DNA of 36,020 nucleotides. Source: an uncultured Gardnerella sp. Lineage in GTDB: Bacteria; Actinomycetota; Actinomycetes; Actinomycetales; Bifidobacteriaceae. Positions 23,421 through 32,300 of this stretch are shown here, one piece after another; the stretch's first letter is position 1; the number at the start of each line of letters is the position of its first letter. The notes under the pieces are model-generated. The model was not told the origin of the DNA. It was given only the letters and a program-made list of their open reading frames with translations, and made no database searches. The position numbers and the translations under genes were made by a program. Location: NCBI GenBank assembly GCA_947254595.1, contig CAMYED010000004.1, positions 1 to 36,020 of the forward strand, in the 5' to 3' direction.

Positions 23421-24434
23421 ATGTCAACAATTCTTGAAGGCGATTCAAAAAAGCAGATGATGCTGGTTACGGGTCGTGCGTATCCGGAACTTGCCAAAGA
23501 AACTGCGCAATATCTTGGTATTGACGTGCTTGAGACAACTGCCTACGATTTTGCGAATGGCGAAATGTACGTGCGCTTTACGCAGCCGGTTCGCGGTTCC
23601 GATGTTTTTGTTCTTCAGGCGCATACGAATCCCATTAATAACTGGATTATGGAACAGTTGCTTATGGTTGATTCTTTGCGCCGCGCGTCTGCTCGCAGTA
23701 TTAACGTTGTTGCGCCATTCTTTGGGTATTCGCGCCAGGATAAAAAGCATCAGGGCCGTGAGCCTATTACTGCGCGACTTATGTTTGATTTGTTCCGCGC
23801 TGCTGGAGCGACTCGTATTCTGACGGTTGACATGCACGCAACTCAGGAGCAGGGCTTTTTTGATGGTCCGGTTGATCATTTAACCGCAATGCCTGTGCTT
23901 ATTGACTACGTGCGCAACTCTATGAAACTAGACAACGCAACTATTGTTTCTCCGGATGCTGGGCGCATTAAAGTTTCTGAACAGTGGGCTGCGAAACTTG
24001 GCAATTTGCCGCTTGCTTTTATTCACAAAACTCGCGATATTACGCGTCCGAATCACGCTGAAGCTCACGGTATTATTGGTGAGATTCAAGGCCGTGACTG
24101 CATTGTTGTTGACGATATGATTGATACTGCCGGCACTATTTGCGAGGCTGTGCGCACTTTGCGTGGGGCTGGTGCGAAGTCTGTTACTTTGGTTGCAACG
24201 CATGCGCTGCTTTCTGGCCCGGCTGTTGAGCGTTTGAAGAATGCGGATGTGCGCGAGATTATTGTTACGGATACCGTTCCTGTTCCGGAGGAGAAGCGTC
24301 TTGATAATATGACGGTGCTTTCGATTGCTCCGCTTCTTGCGGCTGGTATTCGTTCCGTGTTCCGTTCTGGTTCGCTTGTGTCGCTTCGTAACGCGCTTCC
24401 GGAAGATATGAAGCAGCATAATATTTACGCGTAA
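23421..24434 (+). CDS. prs: Ribose-phosphate pyrophosphokinase (PRPP synthetase)
   Basis: Makes PRPP from ribose-5-phosphate and ATP for nucleotide, histidine and tryptophan synthesis. The 337-residue length is usual. Visible motifs are the N-terminal FANGEMYVRFTQPVRGSDVF, FFGYSRQDKKHQGREPITARL (catalytic flexible-loop region), VDMHATQEQGFFDGPVDHL, and the PRPP-binding signature DCIVVDDMIDTAGTI with VTLVATHALLSGPA after it. ATG 23421 is preceded by GGGAAGG. It sits 158 bp after ribokinase, a metabolically sensible pair though the gap holds repeats and a hairpin, so the two may have separate promoters. Confidence 0.97.
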   Translation: MSTILEGDSKKQMMLVTGRAYPELAKETAQYLGIDVLETTAYDFANGEMYVRFTQPVRGSDVFVLQAHTNPINNWIMEQLLMVDSLRRASARSINVVAPFFGYSRQDKKHQGREPITARLMFDLFRAAGATRILTVDMHATQEQGFFDGPVDHLTAMPVLIDYVRNSMKLDNATIVSPDAGRIKVSEQWAAKLGNLPLAFIHKTRDITRPNHAEAHGIIGEIQGRDCIVVDDMIDTAGTICEAVRTLRGAGAKSVTLVATHALLSGPAVERLKNADVREIIVTDTVPVPEEKRLDNMTVLSIAPLLAAGIRSVFRSGSLVSLRNALPEDMKQHNIYA

Positions 24435-24538
24435 CCGTATGAATAAAGTACGCCTGTAAAGCAAGCCTGTAAAACACAGTACGCCTGTAAAACAAAAGCA
24501 ACCCGCACACCGCGGCAAACAACATCAGGAGGGAAAGT

Positions 24539-24883
24539 ATGGTCGCCAATACTACAATTGCGCAAACTCCGGAAGATTCGGTTTCGGCTAACGCGCAGTC
24601 GCAAGGTGATGTTTCTAAAGCGATTATTACCGTTGTTGGCTGCGATACAGTCGGCATTATTGCAAAAGTTACTTCGCATGCCGCCGAGCATAATGTCAAT
24701 ATTTTGAATATTTCTCAGACTATTGTTGACGGATTCTTCAATATGATGATGATTGTTGACGTTGCGAACGTTGACTGCGAATTTGGCGAGTTTGCTAGCG
24801 GATTGGAAGCTCTTGGTAACGAAATCGGCGTGCGTATTCGCTGCCAGCGCAGCAATATTTTTACGGCAATGCACAGAATATAA
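24539..24883 (+). CDS. ACT domain protein (UPF0237 type)
   Basis: A 114-residue protein consisting of a Ser/Gln-rich leader (1-28) and one ACT domain: AIITVVGCDTVGIIAKVTSH, NVNILNISQTIVDGFFNMMM, then two more strands. ACT domains bind small ligands, usually amino acids, and control partner proteins. The gene lies 136 bp before the UPF0210 gene, and this pair is conserved side by side in many bacteria, so the products probably act together. The biochemical role is unknown. The start is well supported: AGGAGGGAAAGT directly precedes ATG 24539. Confidence 0.9.
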   Translation: MVANTTIAQTPEDSVSANAQSQGDVSKAIITVVGCDTVGIIAKVTSHAAEHNVNILNISQTIVDGFFNMMMIVDVANVDCEFGEFASGLEALGNEIGVRIRCQRSNIFTAMHRI

Positions 24884-24907
24884 AATTTGCCGCAAATTTT
24901 CCGTAAA

Positions 24908-24985
24908 TTCGTAGCATATTCGTAGCAATATCCGTAGTCTCGTAGCAAATCCGTAGCAAATCCGTAGCAAATCCGTAGCAATATC
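24908..24985. repeat. 11-bp tandem repeat
   Basis: GTAGCAAATCC and variants repeat about seven times in an 11-bp register between the ACT and UPF0210 genes. This is the third 11-bp array in the window, with those at 636 and 3071. Confidence 0.8.
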
Positions 24986-25019
24986 GTCAGCAATTTAAGT
25001 AAACGTAAGGAAGTGCGCA

Positions 25020-26384
25020 ATGCTCAACCTGATGGAAGTAAGCGAAACTAATTCGATGATTGAGCAAGAACAGCTCGACGTTCGTACAATTACAATGGGC
25101 ATCAACCTGCTTGACTGCGCTTGCGAAAACCTTGAGGACGTGTGCCGCAAAGTCGAGGAGAAAATCACGCGTCTTGCCAATAACCTCGTAAAAACCGGCA
25201 ACGACATTTCGCGCGACTACGGAATCCCAATCGTCAACAAACGCATTACCGTAACTCCTATTTCGCTAGTTGGTGCCTCCGCTTGCAAAAAGCCGGAAGA
25301 TTTTGTGCAAATTGCGCACGCGCTAGACAGGGCAGCGCACGCGGTTGGAGTTGACTTAATCGGCGGATATTCCGCGCTACCAGCAAAGTCCATGACCACA
25401 GCCGACCGCATGCTTATTGAGTCACTTCCGCAAGCGCTGAGCGAAACGGAAATCGTGTGCTCGTCCGTGAACGTTGGCTCGACGCGTACCGGAATAGACA
25501 TGGACTGCGTTGAGCTTTTAGGGCGTACGATTAAAAAAATTGCCGAAGCGACTGCCGCAAACGATTCTTACGGATGCGTAAAATTCGTAGCTTTTTGCAA
25601 CGCTCCGGACGACAATCCGTTCATGGCGGGCGGCTTCCACGGCGTTACTGAAGGTGATGCTGTGATTAACGTGGGCGTTTCCGGTCCAGGCGTAGTGTCG
25701 TGCGCGCTGGACGCGGCTCGCGGCAAAGATTTTGCGTTCCTTTGCGAAACTATTAAGCGCACTGCTTTTAAGATTACGCGAGTTGGGCAGCTGGTTGCGC
25801 AGGAGGCTTCGCGCAGACTTGGAGTGCCTTTTGGAATTATTGATTTGTCGCTTGCGCCAACGCCTGCAGTTGGCGATTCCGTTGGAGAAGTGCTTGAGAA
25901 GATTGGCTTGGAGCAGGTTGGAGCTCCTGGCACGACTGCTGCGCTCGCAATGCTGAACGATCAGGTGAAGAAGGGTGGAATTATGGCCAGCAGCTACGTT
26001 GGCGGACTTTCCGGCGCGTTCATACCTGTTTCGGAAGACGCGAATATGATTGCCGCCGCAAAATCCGGCTGCTTGACGATTGAAAAGCTTGAGGCAATGA
26101 CCTGCGTTTGCTCTGTGGGCCTCGACATGATTGCGATTCCGGGCGAAACTTCCGCCGCAACGATTTCCGGCATGATTGCCGACGAATCCGCAATCGGCAT
26201 GATTAACCAGAAAACTACGGCCGTGCGCATTATTCCGGTAGTTGGAAAGGGCGTTGGGGAGATGGCGAACTTCGGCGGGCTAATGGGATACGCGCCGATT
26301 ATGCCGGTGAATCAAACCAGCTGCGAAGCTTTCGTAACGCGCGGCGGGCGTATTCCGGCGCCGGTTCACAGCTTTAAGAACTAG
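25020..26384 (+). CDS. UPF0210 / PFL-like family protein
   Basis: A 454-residue member of the conserved UPF0210 (DUF711) family, distantly related in fold to pyruvate formate-lyase-type barrels. Recognised from DVRTITMGINLLDCA, GIPIVNKRITVTPISLVGAS, IGGYSALPAKSM, GVSGPGVVSCALD, DLSLAPTPAVGDSVGEVLE and the C-terminal GKGVGEMANFGGLMGYAPIM. The biochemical activity is not established to my knowledge. The gene follows the ACT protein, its usual partner. ATG 25020 has AAGGAAG about 6 bases upstream. Length and conservation look complete, with no sign of damage. Confidence 0.93.
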   Translation: MLNLMEVSETNSMIEQEQLDVRTITMGINLLDCACENLEDVCRKVEEKITRLANNLVKTGNDISRDYGIPIVNKRITVTPISLVGASACKKPEDFVQIAHALDRAAHAVGVDLIGGYSALPAKSMTTADRMLIESLPQALSETEIVCSSVNVGSTRTGIDMDCVELLGRTIKKIAEATAANDSYGCVKFVAFCNAPDDNPFMAGGFHGVTEGDAVINVGVSGPGVVSCALDAARGKDFAFLCETIKRTAFKITRVGQLVAQEASRRLGVPFGIIDLSLAPTPAVGDSVGEVLEKIGLEQVGAPGTTAALAMLNDQVKKGGIMASSYVGGLSGAFIPVSEDANMIAAAKSGCLTIEKLEAMTCVCSVGLDMIAIPGETSAATISGMIADESAIGMINQKTTAVRIIPVVGKGVGEMANFGGLMGYAPIMPVNQTSCEAFVTRGGRIPAPVHSFKN

Positions 26385-26404
26385 CGCACGCGACTGCAGA
26401 AGCG

Positions 26405-26755
26405 ATATTAGCTTTACATGCGTGTGTAGTAATTGCCGGAAGCTTACGCAGGAACGGCAGTGGCTTTACGTGCGCGTACAGAAACTAACGCGTTCTGCTG
26501 TAGAATCGTTATTCGCTTTACATGCGTGTGTAGTAATTGCCGGAATTTTACGCAGAAGCAACATTTTCTGTGCGTGCGTGTAATGAAACTAACGCGTACA
26601 GCGTGGATTGTGTTATTAGCTTTACATTCGTGTGTAGTAATTGCCGGCATCTTACGTGGGTGCGTTATTTTCTGTGCGCGCGTGTAACGAAAATATCGCT
26701 CTGCGCTTTAGGAACGGCATTTTCTGTGCGCGAGTGTAACGAAAATGTTGCTTTC
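26405..26755. repeat. 52-bp palindromic array E (7 units, dimeric higher order)
   Basis: Arms lie at 26413, 26465, 26517, 26569, 26621, 26673 and 26725, all exactly 52 bp apart. Units 1, 3 and 5 share GCTTTACATGCGTGTGTAGT then AATTGCCGG. Units 2 and 4 share an ACTAACGCGT right flank. The repeat is therefore a 104-bp dimer. Units 6 and 7 carry GTGTAACGAAAAT on the right, the complement of the left arm in arrays A-D, so the array seems reversed relative to them. It lies between co-directional UPF0210 and trmL genes. Confidence 0.92.
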
Positions 26756-26799
26756 GGTAATGTGCAGGTTGTGAGTAAACTAAGTACGTTGCTATCGAA

Positions 26800-26866
26800 G
26801 TAATCAGCGAAGTTATTAGCGCAATTGCTAGCGCAGTAATAAGCGCAGTAATAAGCGCAGTTGTTA
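26800..26866. repeat. 12-bp tandem repeat before trmL
   Basis: AGCGCAGTAATA-type units repeat about five times (AGCGAAGTTATT, AGCGCAATTGCT, AGCGCAGTAATA twice, AGCGCAGTTGTT) in a 12-bp register just upstream of the trmL ribosome site. Confidence 0.8.
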
Positions 26867-26892
26867 CGCAAAACTTAAGTTACGAGGAAAAT

Positions 26893-27651
26893 ATGGATAA
26901 GAGCAATCAAGCGCAGGAAGCCGCTGCAGAAGCGCACGAATCCGCCGCGCACGAATCCGCCGCGCACGAAGCGCACGATGCCGCCGAGCACGAAGCCGTA
27001 GCGCACGAAGCAGTAGCGCACGAAGCCGCCGCCGCAAGTCGCGTGGAGCAAATGTACGAATACGGCTACCGCAAGTCGAACTATGGCCCGGACGAGCTTG
27101 TAACCGACGCTCACGGCAATCCGATTAGCGTTATGGACGCAATGCTTACCGCCGACGATGCCGCGCGCGCCGAAACGCACACGCCTCATCTTTGCTTTTA
27201 TTCTCCTCGTATTCCGGGCAATACCGGCTCTGCGATTCGTCTTTGCGCTGTAACTGGAACTATTTTGCATCTTGTTGAGCCACTCGGTTTTAATTTGCAC
27301 GATACTAAGTTGCGTCGCGCCGGATTGGATTATCACGACATGGCGCACGTTGTTTTGCACCCGAATTTTGAGAATTTGGTTGAGTCGATGCCGGATTCAA
27401 GAATTATTGCGTTTACGGCAAATGCTACGAAACTTTACACTGAAATCGAGTATAAACCGAATGATATTCTGCTTTTTGGTCCGGAACCAGGAGATATTCC
27501 GGATCCGATGGATATTATGGCTGGACCGCATGTTGCTGAGCAGGTGCGTCTTCCGATGCGCCCGTCGCTTCGCAGTTTGAATCTTACGAATTGCGCGTCG
27601 ATTGCGGTGTATGAAGCGTGGAGGCAGCTCGGTTTTTCGGGCGGAAAGTAA
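26893..27651 (+). CDS. trmL: tRNA 2'-O-methyltransferase TrmL-like (SPOUT) with His-Glu-Ala N-terminal repeat
   Basis: SPOUT-fold methyltransferase expected to methylate the ribose 2'-O of the wobble base 34 in certain tRNA-Leu, using S-adenosylmethionine. The core (about 98-252) has motif 1 YSPRIPGNTGSAIRLCAV, motif 2 ILLFGPEPGDIPD and motif 3 LPMRPSLRSLNLTNCASIAV followed by YEAWRQLGF, which form the trefoil-knot SAM site. Core length matches the usual 150-160 residues. An added N-terminus of nearly 100 residues starts with AHESAAHEAHDAAEHEAVAH-type repeats, unusual for the family. ATG 26893 has ACGAGGAAAAT upstream. The place before the rpoB region agrees with bifidobacterial gene order as I know it. 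Confidence 0.9.
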   Translation: MDKSNQAQEAAAEAHESAAHESAAHEAHDAAEHEAVAHEAVAHEAAAASRVEQMYEYGYRKSNYGPDELVTDAHGNPISVMDAMLTADDAARAETHTPHLCFYSPRIPGNTGSAIRLCAVTGTILHLVEPLGFNLHDTKLRRAGLDYHDMAHVVLHPNFENLVESMPDSRIIAFTANATKLYTEIEYKPNDILLFGPEPGDIPDPMDIMAGPHVAEQVRLPMRPSLRSLNLTNCASIAVYEAWRQLGFSGGK

Positions 27652-27659
27652 GTTGCGGG

Positions 27660-27735
27660 CGTTGCGCGCGAATAACGCGAACACGTAACGCAAACACGTA
27701 ACGTAAATTCGTAACACAAATTCGTAACGCAAATC
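27660..27735. repeat. 13-bp tandem repeat after trmL
   Basis: CACGTAACGCAAA / TTCGTAACACAAA-type units repeat about five times in an approximate 13-bp register between trmL and the next gene. Confidence 0.75.
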
Positions 27736-27780
27736 TGCGATTAAAATATCTCATCGACACTTGTATTACAATAGGTAGTT

Positions 27781-28824
27781 ATGTTCATGCCAGACGGGAT
27801 TCTACGCAAGCTGCGCCAAAAATTGAGCGCAGTAAAGGCTAGTAAGCCGACGCGCAATTCCGCGCGCAAAATAAGCGATTTCATGCGCAAAATAAGCAAT
27901 TCCGCTAGCAATGTGAACATTTTCATGCGCAAAGTGGGCGATTTCGCTCGTGAAGCTAATCAGAAGCGCAAAGCGAATCAAAATCGTAAAGCTAATCAAA
28001 ATCGCAAAGCTAATCAAAAGCGCACGCCGAACCAAAATCGTACAACGAACCAAAATCGTACAACGAATCAAAATCGCACGCCGAGCCAAAATCGCACGCC
28101 GAGCCAATTAAAGCGCAGAATGTATCGCCGCCGCCGCGTAATCGTCGCAACGGCTTTGATTGTTATTCTTGCGGTTGCAGTATTTTGCGTTGTGAGTTTG
28201 CTTAAAGGTCTTGCCGCTATTGGTGGTGCTATTGCAGGGCATGAGGTTAATATTGCGCGAAAGGTTGTTCCGGATCCGCGCCCGGTTGGTTTAACTCCGC
28301 GCTGCACTTCGCATGACGTTCGTCTTGAGCTTTCAACTAAGTCTCAAACTGTTCCGATGGGCGGAAGCGTTGAGTTGACTGAGCGTTTCGTTTACGAGGG
28401 CAACACTTCTTGCCTTATTGACGCGTCTGATATGAATGTAGTTTTGTCGGTTAATACGGGCGAATCTGCAGCGAAAAGTAAGCAAGACGCTGGTAAAGAC
28501 GCTGGTAAAGACGCTGAAAAAGACGCAAATAATAACGTTGGTAAAGACGCTGAAAAAGACGCCGGGAATAACGCAAATAATAACGCAAATAATAACGCGA
28601 TTTGGCGTTCCGACGTTTGCGAAGTGCCATTAAATCCGCTGCTTATGGCTAAGGGCGATCATTTTGAAAAGAAAATTACGTGGAATACCAGCACTAATGT
28701 TGGAAAAGGCTGCGTTGACGACGATGATTTGCCGAAAGTGGATCGCGGCACTTACGTTTTGCAGCTTGTGCACAAGCGCGTGCCAGGGCTTCACAGCGAG
28801 CCGGTGCTGATTAACGTGCAGTAA
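27781..28824 (+). CDS. Hypothetical single-pass membrane protein with basic Asn-Gln-Lys/Arg repeat
   Basis: Not recognised. The 347-residue protein has a very basic cytoplasmic N-terminus (1-118) including about nine NQNRKA/NQNRTP/NQNRTT hexapeptides (about 58-108), then KRRMYRRRRV and one membrane helix (about 120-142, IVATALIVILAVAVFCVVSL). The outside part (150-347) looks beta-rich, with CTSHDVRLELSTKSQTVPMG, a Cys at SCLIDASD, a GKDAEKDANNN repeat (about 235-280) and a closing CVDDDDLPKVDRGTYVLQLV strand region. A positive N-terminus and right-side TM suggest type II topology. The place before rpoB suggests a conserved bifidobacterial gene, possibly with a wall or secretion role. ATG 27781 and ATG 27787 are both possible starts. 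Confidence 0.75.
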   Translation: MFMPDGILRKLRQKLSAVKASKPTRNSARKISDFMRKISNSASNVNIFMRKVGDFAREANQKRKANQNRKANQNRKANQKRTPNQNRTTNQNRTTNQNRTPSQNRTPSQLKRRMYRRRRVIVATALIVILAVAVFCVVSLLKGLAAIGGAIAGHEVNIARKVVPDPRPVGLTPRCTSHDVRLELSTKSQTVPMGGSVELTERFVYEGNTSCLIDASDMNVVLSVNTGESAAKSKQDAGKDAGKDAEKDANNNVGKDAEKDAGNNANNNANNNAIWRSDVCEVPLNPLLMAKGDHFEKKITWNTSTNVGKGCVDDDDLPKVDRGTYVLQLVHKRVPGLHSEPVLINVQ

Positions 28825-28877
28825 GATTCACGCGCGCAACTTTCCTCGTGTTTGGGGACTTGGGTGGTGTGTAAGTA

Positions 28878-29125
28878 AACATTTGCCGGGAGAATTTCCG
28901 GCGTTTGTTGTTTGTTTTGCGGGTTTTGGAAACATTTGCCGGGAGAATTTCCGGCGTTTGTTGTTGTTTTTGCGGGTTTTGGGAACATTTGCCGGGAGAA
29001 TTTCCGGCGTTTGTTGTTGTTTTTGCGGATTTGGGGAACATTTGCCGGGAGAATTTCCGGCGTTTGTTGTCGTTTTGGCAGATTTTGACAACATTTGCCG
29101 TAGTTTTTTCCGGAATTTGTTGTCG
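28878..29125. repeat. 53-bp palindromic tandem repeat upstream of rpoB (5 units)
   Basis: Units begin AACATTTGCC at 28878, 28931, 28984, 29037 and 29090, exactly 53 bp apart. Each of the first four contains the near-palindrome GCCGGGAGAATTTCCGGC; the fifth is degenerate. Minus-strand open frames through the repeat lack starts and ribosome sites. The array begins right after GTTTGGGGACTT...GTGTAAGT (28852-28877), which matches the left half of the 3032 terminator but lacks its right arm. Confidence 0.92.
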
Positions 29126-29148
29126 TTTTTTATTGGGGGGCTAGGGTG

Positions 29149-29170
29149 GCGAAAAGTCCGCACTTTTCGC
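29149..29170 (+). promoter_or_regulatory. Perfect hairpin in the rpoB leader
   Basis: GCGAAAAGT (29149-29157) and ACTTTTCGC (29162-29170) form a 9-bp perfect stem with a CCGC loop, followed by TAAAATGG. A weak promoter-like pair follows: TGGACA at 29176-29181 and CATATA 17 bases later. No T tract supports a terminator. It could be an operator or leader structure of the rpoBC operon. Confidence 0.4.
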
Positions 29171-29360
29171 TAAAATGGACAGACTGTGTAAGGTGTGTCA
29201 TATAGCGGGCATGCTTATGGAACCGAAGAAGGCGCTCGCGAATAAAATCTGCTTAAAGCACTTAATTTGAAAGCACTTATTAAAAGCACTTAGTTTGCCG
29301 CGATTTTCTTCAGTTTTCAAGGATTAATTAATTAACTAGCGAGTGATAAAGGAACGTCCA

Positions 29361-32300
29361 TTGGCTGCTGAACAAGCTATGACGAGCACCACGAAAGTCA
29401 TCGCACGCGCTGACGAGCATGATATTAAACTGCACAAAGCGTCAGATCGTGTGAATTTTGGCTCCATTTGTGAGCCTATTGATGTGCCATACCTCCTCGG
29501 CGTACAAACCGACAGCTTTGATTGGTTGATCGGCTCTGAACGCTGGAAGAAGCGCGTCGCTGAAGACGAGGCAAACGGAACTCACACCGTACCTCACGTT
29601 TCCGGTCTTGACGAAGTCTTCCAGGAGATTTCCCCAATCGAGAATTTTGCTGAGACAATGAGCCTCACATTCTCCGACCCATACTTTGAAGAACCACGTC
29701 ACACCGTTCTCGAGTGCAAGGAAAAGGATTACACCTACTCCGCTCCACTTTACGTGAACGCTGAGTTTGAAAACGGCGAAACCGGCGAAATTAAAAGCCA
29801 AACCGTTTTCATGGGTGACTTCCCGCTGCAAACACCGCACGGCACCTTCATTATCGGCGGTACAGAGCGCGTTATCGTTTCGCAGCTCGTGCGCTCCCCA
29901 GGCGTGTACTTCGATCGCACTTCCGATCGCACTTCCGACAAGGACGTTTTCGGCGCAAAAATTATTCCAAGCCGCGGCGCATGGTTGGAATTTGAAATCG
30001 ACAAGCGCGACGTTTTAGGCGTGCGCGTTGACCGCAAGCGTAAGCAGTCCGCAATCGTATTCCTTATGGCAATCGGCATGACAAAAGACGAAATTGCCGA
30101 CGCCTTCCAAGGGTACCCACTTGTGCTGGATGCGCTCGCAAAAGAGCCAATCGACACGCAAGAGGATGCTCTTACCGACTTGTATCGCAAGATTCGCCCA
30201 GCAGACACTGCAACCCCAGAAGCTGGCCGCAATCTTCTTGACTCCTTCTACTTCAACACAAAGCGCTACGATTTGGCGCGCGTTGGCCGCTACAAGATCA
30301 ACCGCAAGCTCGGCCTCGAAGCCGACTACGGCGATCGCAGCTTAAACCGTGAAGACATTATCGCCACTATCAAATATTTGGTAACCTTACACGCAGGCGA
30401 AAAAACCTTCCCAGGAAAGCGCGACGGTCAAGACGTGCAGTTGCGCGTTGACGTTGACGATATTGATCATTTCGGCAACCGTCGTATTCGTCAGGTTGGC
30501 GAGCTTGTACAGAATCAGCTTCGTACCGGCTTAAGCCGCATGGAGCGCGTTGTGCGCGAACGTATGACAACTCAGGATGCGGAAGCAATCACTCCGCAAT
30601 CCTTAATCAACATTCGCCCAGTAAACGCAACTATTAAGGAATTCTTCGGAACTTCCCAGCTCAGCCAGTTTATGGATCAAAACAATCCATTGGCAGGCGT
30701 TACGAACAAGCGTCGTCTTTCCGCACTCGGCCCTGGTGGTCTTTCTCGCGACCGTGCTTCTATGGAAGTTCGAGACGTGCACCCATCCCACTTCGGACGT
30801 ATGTGCCCAATCGAATCCCCAGAAGGTCCAAACATCGGTCTTATCGGTTCGCTCGCAACCTTCGGACGAATCAACCCGTTTGGCTTCATCGAAACCCCAT
30901 ACCGCAAGGTTATTAACGGTCACGTAACTAACGAAGTCGAATACATGACCGCAGACCGCGAAGCCGAGCACGTTATTGCTCAGGCAAACCAGGAACTCGA
31001 CGAAAACGGCAACTTCGTTGGCACTCAGGCACTTGCTCGCGTGGACGAAGAAGAAGCAGTCGATGTGCCTGTAAGCACTGTAGATTACATGGATGTTTCC
31101 CCACGCCAGATGGTTTCCCTCGGCGCTTCCTTGATTCCATTCTTGGAGCACGACGAAGGCCACCGTGCATTGATGGGTACGAACATGCAGCGTCAGGCTG
31201 TGCCGCTTATTAAGTCCGAGCGACCACTTGTTGGTACCGGCTCTGAATGGCGTGCAGCAGTTGATTCTGGCGACGTAATCTTGGCAGAAAAGCCGGGCGT
31301 AGTAACCTACGTTTCTGCAGATATTATTCGCGTTATGAACGACGACGGAACCCAGTCAAGCTACAAGCTTTCCAAGTTCCAGCGTTCTAACCAAACTACT
31401 TGCTACAACCAAGTGCCGCTTATTAAAGACGGCGAGCGCGTTGAAGCTGGTACTGTTTTGGCAGACGGTCCTGCAACCGAAAAGGGCGAACTTGCATTGG
31501 GTAAGAATTTGCTCGTTGCATTCATGCCTTGGAATGGTTACAACTACGAGGATGCTGTGATTATTTCCCAGCGTCTTGTGCAAGACGATACGCTTTCTTC
31601 TATTCACATTGAAGAATACGAAATCGACGCTCGCGAAACCAAGCTTGGTTCCGAAGAGATTACTCGCGATCTTCCAAACGTTGGCGAAGACGCGATTGCA
31701 AATCTTGACGAGCGCGGCATTATTCGAATCGGCGCTGAGGTTGAAGCCGGCGATATTTTGGTTGGTAAGGTAACGCCAAAGGGCGAAACCGAGCTTACTC
31801 CAGAAGAGCGTTTGCTGCGTGCAATCTTCGGCGAAAAGAGCCGCGAAGTGCGCGATACTTCTTTGCGCGTGCCACACGGCGAAACCGGTACTGTGATTGC
31901 AGTTAAGGAAATCACTCGCGAAGACGCTGAAGACGACGGCGACGAGCTTCCAAACGGCGTGAACCAAATGATTCGCGTTTACATTGCTCAGCATCGTAAG
32001 ATTACGCAAGGCGATAAGCTTTCCGGTCGCCACGGCAACAAGGGTGTTATTTCCCGCATTTTGCCAGAAGAAGATATGCCATTCTTGGCTGATGGTACTC
32101 CAGTTGACATCATGCTTAACCCGTTGGGCGTGCCTTCTCGAATGAACTTGGGCCAGGTGCTCGAGCTTCACTTGGGTTGGATTGCTCACGCAGGCTGGGA
32201 TATTAACTTGGATCCAGATTTGGAAGCAGCTTGGAAGAAGTACGTGCCGCAGGGTGCTGAGCATGGCGATCCGTGCACTCCAGTTGCAACTCCAGTATTC

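Noticed and set aside
22343..24518. Long minus-strand open frames over ribokinase and prs
   Set aside because: They mirror conserved plus-strand genes and have Arg/Asn-rich shadow composition.
360..26755. 52-bp arrays as simple transcription terminators
   Set aside because: No T tracts follow the palindromes, the arms mix two types and pair imperfectly, and array D lies in a divergent promoter region. Two arrays are in convergent gaps, so some termination effect is possible but cannot be the general explanation.
360..26755. REP/BIME units of the RayT type
   Set aside because: REP units are 20-40 bp GC-rich with a GTAG guide tetranucleotide in paired orientation and usually a RayT transposase; neither pattern nor gene is seen here.
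28811..29163. Minus- and plus-strand open frames across the 53-bp repeat
   Set aside because: All three frames stay open because the repeat lacks stops; there are no ribosome sites and the period of 53 is not a multiple of 3, so no frame repeats its peptide.
29343..29360. GTG 29343 as rpoB start
   Set aside because: It would place the AAAGGA ribosome site inside the coding region; TTG 29361 is at the right distance from that site. The choice is still not certain.
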